Of a stretch of DNA of 64,000 nt, positions 44,182 through 53,989 are shown one piece after another (the first letter of the stretch is position 1; each line of letters opens with the position of its first letter). Where the stretch lies: positions 62,001 to 126,000 of the forward strand of contig CAZAEZ010000007.1 in the NCBI GenBank assembly GCA_964484205.1, written 5' to 3'. A program made the position numbers and the translations under genes. The notes under the pieces were generated by a model. That model saw only the letters and a program-made list of their open reading frames with translations, did not search any database and was not told the DNA's origin. Source of the stretch: M3007 sp964484205. Its GTDB lineage: Bacteria; Bacteroidota; Bacteroidia; Chitinophagales; Saprospiraceae.

Positions 44182-47022
44182 ATGACATACCTTGAATGGA
44201 ATAATCTTATCGGAACCCATTTGTTCAATGAGCAAATGGCAGGTGAACGAGTATATTTATTTTTAATCCAGCAGGATATTGTTGAAGTTGGAAAAATGGC
44301 AGGTATACTGAAAGATAAAGATGAACTTAACGTATGGGATGATTTTATTCGAGCAATTAGAAGTGGTATCCCAGGAGAACGGCCTAATTCTGACTTTTTA
44401 AGCAAATTGGAATTTGCTTTTACCAAAACAAGTACCTTACGTATTGGAGATACCGAAATTCTTTTCCCGCCTTATTTGGGCTATTTGGTGCTAACTGTTC
44501 TTCCGATATTAGAAGAGGCGTCTAAACAGAAAACTGATTTTTTCCGTGCCAATGCGTACTATCCACGCATCAGGGAATTCTTTAAAAATAACAGGTTGCC
44601 GGACTTCCCTAACATGAGTCAAACCCGGAACTGGAACCACATTTGGCAACACCTCTCCGAATGGTCAATTAAGGCTAAAAAAACTGATTTAGGTATATTC
44701 CAAGTCAGGAATTTTTCCGCTGCATGGAAGTATGCAGGTATTCCATTGTCGCAATGTCTTATTGAACCGAAGGCCTTGAAAAGGCTGCCGCAAATTTTCC
44801 TTAAAGAAGGTTTAATTCCAAACAGTTACGTGAGCGATGAAGAATGGAGGGTTTTGTTAGAAACATCCTGGATTAAGGACTTGGGGCAGCGCCCCGGAAT
44901 ATTGGAATATATCAAGCGGAAAGATGACGACTTAGGCAAGATCGTTCTCGAAATTGTAAAGCAGGTATATCAAAACTGGCATGGAGAATCAGAGTTGGAA
45001 GAAAACACACCTTCCATTTCGTATGCTAAACGCATAAGAAAAGAAGGCAGCCGCGCTAGGTTATTTCAAACTTTTAAATTGGATAGAAGCACCGCTGAGT
45101 TCAAGTGGGGTTGCCGGATGTATTCACAAAATGATTATCCAGAAGATTTATCATTCAATGGCTTTCCCGTTTATGAATTGCGGGAAAACTGGTCGAACCA
45201 ATTAGAATTAGGCTTTTTAGAAGAAGTGAGTTTAAAAGATACTGAGAATAAATGGGAAGCTGTCTTGCCTGGTAAAGAAATCCGGATCTTTATTGGTGGA
45301 GCCAACCTCAATTTAAACTCAGATTACTGGATAGAAATTGATCAACTGAGCCGCATTAGTGAGATGTATTTGCTTTGTAAAAACTACCACTCTGATTCAG
45401 TAGAAAACTGGGGAGGACACTTTCAATTGCCGGGTTATTTCAAGAAACTTAACGACATGGATTTTGACGGGATCCCGGAAGGATGGAGCTTTTACAAATT
45501 CCAGTTTCCGAAAATATCTATTGAGGGAGAGCCAGCCATTCAACTACCTTCAGTCAAAAAAGTCCTACTTATAGGTGGGGTGAAAGTAGGAAGCCGGACC
45601 TACCAAAAAGGCTGCCTCCCTGAAGTGCTAATTGAGAATAGTGACGGTAGCGAAGAAGTTTTTTTAGAAGCATCCAGTATTAAAATCCGCTTAAAGAAAA
45701 AAACAGCAGGAGATAACCGGTGGTTGCTCCCAGAAATTCTCCACGCTGGCGAAGATTATTGCATTTCTGCAGGGGAAGAAAAGACCATTCCGTTCAGGAT
45801 TGCTGGAGAATCACTGGATGCATTGCAGTTAGACAACTCTTTGTCTCCAAAACGAAACAAATTTGGCATGGTGGATGAAAAAATAACCGGGAGTTTTGTC
45901 CAGGGTAGTATTGTTCAAGGGTTTGATTTTACCCGCCAACTCATCTATGGGCACCATTTTCAACCAGGTCAAATAAGCGCTCAACCTGTCAGACATTTTG
46001 CTGCTGATTTTAATCCGGTTAATGACCTTTTGTTGGAATTTCTAACACGGAAAAAAACCTCCCATTCAAGAGAATTTTTTGAAGCTTTCGAGCAAATCCT
46101 TTACAGGAAAATTCCTGGAGAATTGGAAGAGCTGGAAATCACTCTCACCATGTTAAAGCGGTATGTGCTAAACTTGTATGACTTCCTCGGTTATGTTGAC
46201 TTTGACTATCAATCAAAACAGGTAGTCGCTAACCCACCACAACTCTTTTTGGTTCCAACCTTATCTGGCAGAAAAGCCTTACTCACCGGTGGAAGGACAT
46301 CCAGTTTTACTGAAAAGGTTTTTGAAAAAGCAAGCCAACTCGGTCTGTTTATTTCAGTTATCCAGCAGGCGGGCGCAAATAAGCCTTGGGTTTTGATGCC
46401 TGACACGCTGTTTGTCGAAACCAGAGATTTGCCTGGGTACGGAATGGAGGAATTAAGGATTTTTGCGCGTGAGTTAAACATTTTTTTTGACCCCGAACAC
46501 ATTGCACAATGGGGATTGCTTAATTTTTCGGCAGGCATTGAAGACTACGTAAATAGTCTGCACGCCGATGAGCGGTTTGAAGATTACGACTGGTCACGAA
46601 AGATTTTCAACCCAAATACTTTCCGTTTTGAACGAGTGGAGAGCGATAAATTTGATAAAACTTTTTCATTGGTCGAATACCAATTCAATGCCTATACTTA
46701 CAGCCACATTCTTTGGAAAGAGGGAATTGCTTATCCGGTGGATAAAAGCTGGGGTCGGTGGCTAGTGCTAAAGCATCAAAACCGGCAGGCCATCTTTGTC
46801 GACTTAAATGGCCTAACCGCCATACCCGCTGGCATGCCGTTGCCCCGCCTCATGTCCGAAGCGCTGTTGCTTTGCAGTGGTACAATACCTGGGCAGAAGT
46901 ATATAGAGATCGATGGCATCCAAACCGTTTTCTCCATATACGGCAACGTGGTAAAAATCATGCTTGACAATGAGTTTTCAAAAATTGGGCAAATGCCTAT
47001 CCAAGTGAATCAAATTTTCTGA
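44182..47022 (+). CDS. Large unknown protein, first gene of Druantia-like defence operon
   Basis: A 946-aa protein. The ATG at 44182 (MTYLEWNNLIGTHLFNEQMAG) is preferred to the one at 44131, since the intervening 17 residues look non-coding. No catalytic motif is seen. The protein is mixed alpha/beta with a long beta-rich middle (about residues 330-600, for example GKEIRIFIGGANLNLNSDYW) and a helical C-terminal third. It ends two bases before the helicase gene. By position and size it would be the DruF- or DruG-type accessory protein of a Druantia type II system; that role is inferred from context only. Confidence 0.55.
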   Translation: MTYLEWNNLIGTHLFNEQMAGERVYLFLIQQDIVEVGKMAGILKDKDELNVWDDFIRAIRSGIPGERPNSDFLSKLEFAFTKTSTLRIGDTEILFPPYLGYLVLTVLPILEEASKQKTDFFRANAYYPRIREFFKNNRLPDFPNMSQTRNWNHIWQHLSEWSIKAKKTDLGIFQVRNFSAAWKYAGIPLSQCLIEPKALKRLPQIFLKEGLIPNSYVSDEEWRVLLETSWIKDLGQRPGILEYIKRKDDDLGKIVLEIVKQVYQNWHGESELEENTPSISYAKRIRKEGSRARLFQTFKLDRSTAEFKWGCRMYSQNDYPEDLSFNGFPVYELRENWSNQLELGFLEEVSLKDTENKWEAVLPGKEIRIFIGGANLNLNSDYWIEIDQLSRISEMYLLCKNYHSDSVENWGGHFQLPGYFKKLNDMDFDGIPEGWSFYKFQFPKISIEGEPAIQLPSVKKVLLIGGVKVGSRTYQKGCLPEVLIENSDGSEEVFLEASSIKIRLKKKTAGDNRWLLPEILHAGEDYCISAGEEKTIPFRIAGESLDALQLDNSLSPKRNKFGMVDEKITGSFVQGSIVQGFDFTRQLIYGHHFQPGQISAQPVRHFAADFNPVNDLLLEFLTRKKTSHSREFFEAFEQILYRKIPGELEELEITLTMLKRYVLNLYDFLGYVDFDYQSKQVVANPPQLFLVPTLSGRKALLTGGRTSSFTEKVFEKASQLGLFISVIQQAGANKPWVLMPDTLFVETRDLPGYGMEELRIFARELNIFFDPEHIAQWGLLNFSAGIEDYVNSLHADERFEDYDWSRKIFNPNTFRFERVESDKFDKTFSLVEYQFNAYTYSHILWKEGIAYPVDKSWGRWLVLKHQNRQAIFVDLNGLTAIPAGMPLPRLMSEALLLCSGTIPGQKYIEIDGIQTVFSIYGNVVKIMLDNEFSKIGQMPIQVNQIF

Positions 47023-47024
47023 CC

Positions 47025-50000
47025 ATGCACGACCCCGTCGGTTCATTTTACACGATCAAGGATAATTTCATCCGCTACGTCAAAACGGCATTCGGCACCC
47101 GTTTTCCCGCCATTGAACTGGAAAGGGAAACACTTTTGAACAATGACAAGGTTTTTTACCGGGAGCCATGGATTGAGCCATTGCCTGACTACGCTTCGAG
47201 CGGCAAAAAGACGGGCGATTTAAAAGCGGGTGATCTTCCCGGCATGACGGCTGCGCAAATGGAAGTATTTAAAAATCTTGTTAGGCAAGGCTTGTTCCCT
47301 GAAAATATTGAGCTGTATCACCATCAAAAAGAGATGTTAACCCGTGCGTTGGCAGGTGAAAATTGCGTCATTACCTCCGGTACAGGTTCTGGGAAAACAG
47401 AGAGCTTTCTACTTCCCCTTTTTGCACAATTGTCCAAAGAACTGGCTTCATGGGATACGCCAAGTCAAATGACTGATCGTCAACAGGATTGGTGGAAAAC
47501 GCTCAAACCCAGAAGTATTGTGGGTAGTGATTTTCAATTTCTGCCAACGGTCAGGCAGCGTGGACATGAGGTCCGTCCTGCCGCAGTACGTGCGCTCATA
47601 CTCTACCCTATGAACGCCCTGGTGGAAGACCAGATGACGCGTTTGCGAAAAGCCTTAGACAGTGATGCCGCAAGAGCGTGGCTAGAGGAGAGCGTCAATA
47701 GAAACCGCATTTATTTTGGCAGGTACAACGGCAGTTCTCCGGTCGCAGGCGAATTGCGAAAATGGAATGAAACAAACAGTCGTTGGGAAATCCATAAAGG
47801 CAAAGTAAAGGAGCTTTGCAAGCAGCTCACAAACCTGGAAAATGCTTCTCAAAAAGTACAGGATTTCATTCGGTTTCATCCTGAAAAAGTGGATGACCCG
47901 GTCGAATTGACTGCTTTCTTTCAACGGCTTGACGGTTCAGAAATGCGCTGCCGCTTCGACATGCAGCTTGCCCCACCGGACATTCTCATCACCAACTTTT
48001 CGATGCTGGGCGTCATGATGATGAGGGGGGTGGATAGTCCTATTTTTGAAAAAACACGCAGTTGGTTGACTTGTGAAGATTTACCGGAACGGGAATGGGA
48101 CGCAGAGCGTCCGAACCGCATTTTTCACCTTATCATTGACGAGCTGCACCTTTACCGGGGAACACAAGGCACGGAAGTCGCCTATTTGTTGCGCTTAGTT
48201 TTGAACCGGTTGGGCCTTCACCCTGACCACCCGCAATTACGCATTCTCGCATCCAGCGCCTCGCTCGACCGTAACGACCCTAAAAGCGGTCAATTTTTGA
48301 AAGATTTTTTTGGTTCTGAAAAGCCTTTTACCATAATCGAGGGTTCTGAAAAGGACAAAGGAAGTTTAGACGCCGTTGTAAGTTTTTTACCACCGGCACC
48401 CTTTGTAAGGATTGCAGAAGCTTGGAAAATGGTAAAAGGAGACAAGGATAAACCCGCTTTTGATCAAGCTTGTGGTGAAGCAGCAATAGCGTTGGAAGAG
48501 GAATTCGGTGTAGCGGCTGCATCATATACAAGTGGTGTCGAGCGGCTTTGCCAAATGCTCGTTGCATCACGGTTGCAACTTCGGACTAGGTTGTATCAAG
48601 CTTGCCAAGTCAATGGCACAACAAAAGCCGTTTGCCTTTTCCGTAAGGAAGATGACGAAAGCCAATTGCCCTTTTTCAGTGAAAAAATATTCAGTGCTGA
48701 CGTGCCTGAACATCTTTTGAAAGCTGCCGTACAAGGGCTTTTGATTGCACGCTCTTTTTGCAAGGATGCCAAATTACCCCGCTTCCGTTTCCACTGGTTT
48801 TTCAGAAATATCGAAGGAATATGGGCATCCGTCAATCCGGTTGATGTGGACGAAGAATTTACTGCAGGCCAGCGTCCAGTTGGGCGGTTATTTGGCGCTT
48901 CAAGGATAAAATCGAAGGCAGGCTACCGGGTGTTGGAATTGCTCTATTGTGATAATTGTGGAACGGTGTTTCTTGGTGGCAACCGCCTTGCAAAGCAGGA
49001 CGGAACATTTGAACTTTTGGCATTAAGCCCAGACATCGAAGGCATACCGGAACGAACAGCAGCGCAATTGCTTGAAAAACGCAGTTACCAGGAGTACGGC
49101 GTATTTTGGGCAAAAGGCAAACAATCCTACCGTCAACATTTGAACAGGCTTGGCAATCCGCAGGACGTATGGACGCAGCCGGAAATCAACGGTGCAACAG
49201 GAAACTTCGAAGCGAAATGGGAAGAGGCCATAATAAATATTTATTCCGGCGATGTAGAGTGTTGTTCCATCCGGGAAAAAGAAAACCCTGGCGATTGGGT
49301 GGAAGGGATGCTATTTGTGGTGCGTGAAAACAGGGTGGACGTGGCAAACCCAGCATGGCTGCAACTACATGAGCCCAAACAAACACATAAAGCTCTTCCT
49401 GCTATTTGTCCGGCATGTGGTGTGGATCACTCTAATCCACAAAAAAGGCGAAAGTCACCTGTTCGTGGTTTCCGAACCGGTTTTGGCAAAACGAACCAGA
49501 TGTTGGCTAAAGAATTGGTCTATCAACTGCCTGATAATCCCAAGCAGAGAAAATTGGTTGTTTTCTCCGACAGCAGGGAGGATGCTGCGCAGGTTGCCAA
49601 TGGCATTGAGCGCCTGCACTATGATGACTTGATAAGGGAAATTTTAGTCAGCCAAATTCAGGGTAGGCAGAACATTCTGAATGCTTTAATAAATCATGAC
49701 AGTAAGGAACTTGAAAAATTCAAAGCGTTATTCCGGGGTGATTTTGAAGAAGTCAAAACCTACTTCAATACTGCGAATATCCCTAACCATACTGGCAACC
49801 CTGATTTGCAGAGGATTATTGACAATGCCCGCAATGAGTTGCAAAAAATAGAACAGGCAGTTATTCCGGTCAGAAGCCTCATCCGTAATGACAATCCTGC
49901 TGTCCGAAATGCGCCGCCATTACTCAGGCGGTTTTTGGAAATTGGCGTAAATCCCGGCGGCAATGACTTGAGTGTTCAGCGGTCGAATGGGAAAGATTGG

Positions 50001-52904
50001 GATGAAATTTTTGACTTTGACAAATTGGAGTGGCGGAAAGGCGATGAGAACTTTTACCAAGACATAAGAACAAATTTAATGGGCGACCTTACGAGAGATA
50101 CTTTGTTCGGAAGGCTGTACTTCGCTTTTGAGTCCTCTGGCTTTGGTTATCTCACTGTTCAGGATGCCCAAATTATTGCAACCCAACACGGGCAAGAATT
50201 ATTGGAGGCGCTTAATGGAGTCATCCGAATGCTTGGAGATAATTACCGCCATGTTTATTCTGAATTTTCACATTCTGCTTGGACTTCCTTTCAAAACTTC
50301 AATGCACGCATCAGGCGCTATGCATCTGCAATCAACGCAGACCCTCAGTTCGGAGAGGAAATTTACCGCATTTTACAGCGGACAAGCGCTATCAATCCAA
50401 ATGGCGACTTGGAGATTGAAAACCTTGTATTGAAAGTGGCACAAGCCAATGACCCTGTTTGGGAGTGTTCTAATTGTGCAAGACCGCACTTGCACCGTTG
50501 CGGTGGCTATTGCACGTTCTGTCAATCCCCGCTTATGCCAAACCCCGTCAAATCTGCCGGCCAGCTATGGCACAATGAATACCATGCTTATTTTGCGGCT
50601 GTCGAAAAACGCAAACCTATTCGTCTCCATTGCGAAGAATTGACCGGTCAAACGGACGATCAATTCGAGCGGCAACGGCATTTTCGCAATGTCATACTGG
50701 ATAATGAAGGTGAGCCCATTGTCAAAATAATTGACCTGTTAAGTGTCACTACGACCTTAGAAGTAGGCGTGGACATTGGCTCGCTCCAAGCTGTCATGCT
50801 CGGCAATATGCCGCCGCAACGCTTTAATTACCAGCAACGTGTAGGACGAACCGGGCGGCGGGGACAAGCGTACTCGGTGTCGCTGACCTTCTGCCGTGGC
50901 AGAAGCCACGACGAATTCTACTTTGGTAATCCGCATAAAATCACGGGCGACCCTCCGCCTGTCCCTTTCCTCTCGATGAAGCAAGAGCGGATTTTTTACC
51001 GTCTGCTGGCAAAAGAAGTGCTACGACTTGCTTTTGATAGTGATGTATCATTCGACCCGGTTGAAAGGCATGGCGTTCATGGTCAGTTTAGCGAAGTTCA
51101 ATTTTGGGAAGACAGAAAAACAATTATTGAAAATTGGATACAGCGAAATCCTTCAATGATTGAAAAAACCATTATTGCTTTAAAAAATGAACTGCCGTTG
51201 GATAAGTTGGCTGAATATAGAAGTTGGGTTGAAAATCAGCTTGTTCGCCGGATAGATGAAATTGCCGTGAATGAAGAAATCGCAACCAATGACCTGGCTC
51301 AAAAATTGGCAGAGGGCGGTTTGCTTCCCATGTTCGGAATGCCAACCTCTGTCAGAAACCTTTACCACGGCGTAAAGCGGGAGGAAGATGCGACCTACTC
51401 CGCACGTTCAATTGACCGTGACCAGGGGTTGGCAATTTTTGAGTTTGCCCCAGGCGCTCAAAAAACGAAGGACAAGGCAATCCACACCTGCATTGGCTTT
51501 ACCAGCGATTTTATTAGTCATAATGAAAAGAATATCAAGTCTCTGACGAACAATGAAGGTTCGCCGTTTTTCCTATCTCGATGGATGGCACTTTGCAGAG
51601 GATGTGGTTATAATCAAACTTGGAATTCGAAACCCGAATTACATTCGTGTCCTATTCCAGAATGCGGCGAGAATAGACCAGAAAAGTTCAAAATATTCAA
51701 TATCAAATCCCCCATAGCCTATCGTACCAATCTCACAAACGGAAAGGATGCCAAAGAGGATAGCAGACTTGTGTTGTCCCGCCCGCCTATTTATGCTGAG
51801 AAGAAAGATGACTCAAATCCCGGCAGAATAGTGGACAACGCACATTTGCATATTTCAGATTTTGATGTGACTTGGCGCATCAACACCAATGGAGATGATT
51901 TTTTTACCGGGCATTTATATGAACAAACTGGGTTCAGACAGCGTGGTGATAGCGCCTGGCACAATTTCGATCAGCAATGGATTGCCACCGGATATGAAGA
52001 CCTTGATGCCGAACAACGGAGTGCAGGCTTTAACATGAACGTTAGCGGACAAGGTAATTTGGAAATCATAGCCTTGGCAGCTAACAAAAAAACAGAAATC
52101 CTTCGTATTTCGCCAGAGCATGTGCCTTTGGAACTTGACCTTAATATGTTTAGCCACAATCTGATGCGGTCTTCAAGTATCAAAGGCGCTTTTTACTCTG
52201 CTGCATTCTTGCTCCAACGGGGGCTGGCTGATCGCCTCGACGTTGACCCTACTGAAATTGAAATAGCCGACATCACAAGAAAGACGTTGCCCGGTGGACG
52301 GTATACTGCCGAAATTGTTCTAACCGATGAATTGCCGAATGGCTCCGGTTTTGTCAGGCAGTTGCATGATGATTTCAAGAAATACCTCGACCTCTTGCTT
52401 CGCAACCCTGACCCGAACGCCTATACTGGTAAAATACGCCACCAATCCCATGCTGATAACTGTCAGGATGCCTGTTACGAGTGCCTGAAAGTGTACCGGA
52501 ATATGAACTATCATGGTTTGCTCGATTGGCGACTTGGTTTGGGATTGTTAAGGGTGCTGGCGGAACCAAAATACAGAAGTGGAGCAGACGGAAAATTTGA
52601 ATTTCCCGAACTACAAGGCTGGCCGGAATTTGCCCATAAACTGCGGGATAATTTTGCGGAAAGCTTTGGCTTGACCAAGCGTGATGAAAATCTTGGACTT
52701 CCAAATTTCAGATACAGGAAAAACAGGATTGTCTTGTTGGTTCATCCATTTTGGGATTTGGAACGCTGGTCGGAGGACAACTGGTTAACAGAAATTGTGG
52801 CTGATGCATTCAGTAGGTACGGAAGTGCCAATGTGAAGTTTATGGATACCTTCAACTTACACCGGCGTCCTGCTTGGTGTTATGAAAAACTCGAACTCAC
52901 ATGA
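47025..52904 (+). CDS. DruE-like giant helicase with DUF1998-type C-terminus
   Basis: A 1959-aa superfamily 2 helicase. Walker A is SGTGSGKT at residues 118-125; the Walker B is IIDELHLYRGTQGTE near 371, followed by ASSASL near 410. The second RecA domain has VFSDSREDAAQVANG near 846, GVDIGSLQAVMLGNMPP near 1248 and QRVGRTGRRGQ near 1270. Several C-x2-C pairs suggest zinc sites: CDNCG near 645, CPACG near 794, CSNC/CTFC near 1147 and CRGCG near 1525. The C-terminus has DACYECLKVYRNM near 1815, the Cys cluster of DUF1998/MZB helicases. Size and layout match DruE of Druantia systems. Its gene overlaps the nuclease gene by four bases. Confidence 0.8.
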   Translation: MHDPVGSFYTIKDNFIRYVKTAFGTRFPAIELERETLLNNDKVFYREPWIEPLPDYASSGKKTGDLKAGDLPGMTAAQMEVFKNLVRQGLFPENIELYHHQKEMLTRALAGENCVITSGTGSGKTESFLLPLFAQLSKELASWDTPSQMTDRQQDWWKTLKPRSIVGSDFQFLPTVRQRGHEVRPAAVRALILYPMNALVEDQMTRLRKALDSDAARAWLEESVNRNRIYFGRYNGSSPVAGELRKWNETNSRWEIHKGKVKELCKQLTNLENASQKVQDFIRFHPEKVDDPVELTAFFQRLDGSEMRCRFDMQLAPPDILITNFSMLGVMMMRGVDSPIFEKTRSWLTCEDLPEREWDAERPNRIFHLIIDELHLYRGTQGTEVAYLLRLVLNRLGLHPDHPQLRILASSASLDRNDPKSGQFLKDFFGSEKPFTIIEGSEKDKGSLDAVVSFLPPAPFVRIAEAWKMVKGDKDKPAFDQACGEAAIALEEEFGVAAASYTSGVERLCQMLVASRLQLRTRLYQACQVNGTTKAVCLFRKEDDESQLPFFSEKIFSADVPEHLLKAAVQGLLIARSFCKDAKLPRFRFHWFFRNIEGIWASVNPVDVDEEFTAGQRPVGRLFGASRIKSKAGYRVLELLYCDNCGTVFLGGNRLAKQDGTFELLALSPDIEGIPERTAAQLLEKRSYQEYGVFWAKGKQSYRQHLNRLGNPQDVWTQPEINGATGNFEAKWEEAIINIYSGDVECCSIREKENPGDWVEGMLFVVRENRVDVANPAWLQLHEPKQTHKALPAICPACGVDHSNPQKRRKSPVRGFRTGFGKTNQMLAKELVYQLPDNPKQRKLVVFSDSREDAAQVANGIERLHYDDLIREILVSQIQGRQNILNALINHDSKELEKFKALFRGDFEEVKTYFNTANIPNHTGNPDLQRIIDNARNELQKIEQAVIPVRSLIRNDNPAVRNAPPLLRRFLEIGVNPGGNDLSVQRSNGKDWDEIFDFDKLEWRKGDENFYQDIRTNLMGDLTRDTLFGRLYFAFESSGFGYLTVQDAQIIATQHGQELLEALNGVIRMLGDNYRHVYSEFSHSAWTSFQNFNARIRRYASAINADPQFGEEIYRILQRTSAINPNGDLEIENLVLKVAQANDPVWECSNCARPHLHRCGGYCTFCQSPLMPNPVKSAGQLWHNEYHAYFAAVEKRKPIRLHCEELTGQTDDQFERQRHFRNVILDNEGEPIVKIIDLLSVTTTLEVGVDIGSLQAVMLGNMPPQRFNYQQRVGRTGRRGQAYSVSLTFCRGRSHDEFYFGNPHKITGDPPPVPFLSMKQERIFYRLLAKEVLRLAFDSDVSFDPVERHGVHGQFSEVQFWEDRKTIIENWIQRNPSMIEKTIIALKNELPLDKLAEYRSWVENQLVRRIDEIAVNEEIATNDLAQKLAEGGLLPMFGMPTSVRNLYHGVKREEDATYSARSIDRDQGLAIFEFAPGAQKTKDKAIHTCIGFTSDFISHNEKNIKSLTNNEGSPFFLSRWMALCRGCGYNQTWNSKPELHSCPIPECGENRPEKFKIFNIKSPIAYRTNLTNGKDAKEDSRLVLSRPPIYAEKKDDSNPGRIVDNAHLHISDFDVTWRINTNGDDFFTGHLYEQTGFRQRGDSAWHNFDQQWIATGYEDLDAEQRSAGFNMNVSGQGNLEIIALAANKKTEILRISPEHVPLELDLNMFSHNLMRSSSIKGAFYSAAFLLQRGLADRLDVDPTEIEIADITRKTLPGGRYTAEIVLTDELPNGSGFVRQLHDDFKKYLDLLLRNPDPNAYTGKIRHQSHADNCQDACYECLKVYRNMNYHGLLDWRLGLGLLRVLAEPKYRSGADGKFEFPELQGWPEFAHKLRDNFAESFGLTKRDENLGLPNFRYRKNRIVLLVHPFWDLERWSEDNWLTEIVADAFSRYGSANVKFMDTFNLHRRPAWCYEKLELT

Positions 52905-53989
52905 CTTCACCAGCAGAAGTTTTGAGCAAAGGCGGGTTGTCCCATGTGACCCCGTCTACCTGGCTGAACTTGCGGCAATGTGCCTGGCGGGTGCTGCTGG
53001 CGAGACATTTCCAGAACAGTCCTTTGTTGCCAGTTCACCCCAACGCCACACTTGGAAGCATTCTTCACGCTGCATTGGAAAAAATCACAAAAGGAGAGGT
53101 GAAAACGAGGGAGGATTTTAACCGTTGGTGGGATAACAAAGTAGAAAAGGCTGAGCAGAAATTGACAGATAAAGGCTGGGGGCAATTCGTACCATTGAAA
53201 GAAAATACCAAGCATTTTGGGTTGAAAAAAGTACAGGTGAGAAACCGGCTACTTTTGTTCCAAAGTAGCCAGCCTTATTCTTCCGGAAAGGTCTCGAAAG
53301 TGGCTGAGCAAAAACTCAATTCGGATGATGGGCTGCTGGCAGGGAAATTGGATTGCATCATTTGGCGGGATGGACAGGCAGAGGTGAGAGATTACAAAAG
53401 CGGCGTAATCACCACAGACGGGGATGGAGAGGAATCTGCTCCGGTAGTAAAAGAGGATTATGAATTGCAAATGAAGCTCTACGCCTGCCTTTTTATGGAA
53501 GGTTATGGAACATATCCTGCAAAGCTGATTTTGGAAGACCTGGATGGCGTTGAATATGAGGTCAATTTCACACCGGAAGAATGTTCTCAACTTTTGAAAG
53601 AAGTCAAATCCTTCCTTGCAGCAATCAACCGGAAAATCGTAGAAAATAAATGGGAAGACTTAGCAATTCCGGGTGATTACTGCGCTCTTTGCAATTACCG
53701 GCCGGCTTGTACGAAATACTTAAGTGTACTTGAAGTGGCACCTGTCTTGCCGGACAAGAACTGGCAAGACTTGCCGGGCACATTGGCAAGCATTAAGGAA
53801 AACGGCATATCCGGCTTGGATTTGCTAATCCAGCGGGCTGGGGAGTTAGTCAAAATTACTGGTTTTAATGCCGAAAAAAGAGAAAATTTGACTATGCTTA
53901 TAAACCAGCGAATTGTTATCTTTAATGTTAAACTGGTGGGTGCGCAAAAATTCACTTGCACAAAATTCACTGAAATTTATGCTATCTGA
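52901..53989 (+). CDS. Fe-S PD-(D/E)XK nuclease (Cas4/AddB-like)
   Basis: A 362-aa RecB-family nuclease. GKLDCIIWRDGQAEVRDYKSG near residues 148-168 provides the metal-binding Asp and the D-x-K active site. Four Cys can hold a 4Fe-4S cluster in the Cas4/AddB way: one in LRQCAWR near residue 27, and three in YCALCNYRPAC near 265-275. HPNATLGSILHAALEKI near 50 contains the motif I His. A single-strand exonuclease working with the adjacent helicase is inferred. Its start overlaps the helicase stop (ATGA) and its end overlaps the methyltransferase by 11 nt. Confidence 0.8.
   Translation: MTSPAEVLSKGGLSHVTPSTWLNLRQCAWRVLLARHFQNSPLLPVHPNATLGSILHAALEKITKGEVKTREDFNRWWDNKVEKAEQKLTDKGWGQFVPLKENTKHFGLKKVQVRNRLLLFQSSQPYSSGKVSKVAEQKLNSDDGLLAGKLDCIIWRDGQAEVRDYKSGVITTDGDGEESAPVVKEDYELQMKLYACLFMEGYGTYPAKLILEDLDGVEYEVNFTPEECSQLLKEVKSFLAAINRKIVENKWEDLAIPGDYCALCNYRPACTKYLSVLEVAPVLPDKNWQDLPGTLASIKENGISGLDLLIQRAGELVKITGFNAEKRENLTMLINQRIVIFNVKLVGAQKFTCTKFTEIYAI

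Noticed and set aside
52901..53989. Cas4 as part of a CRISPR locus
   Set aside because: No direct-repeat array or Cas1/Cas2 protein is present; the nuclease belongs with the adjacent helicase.
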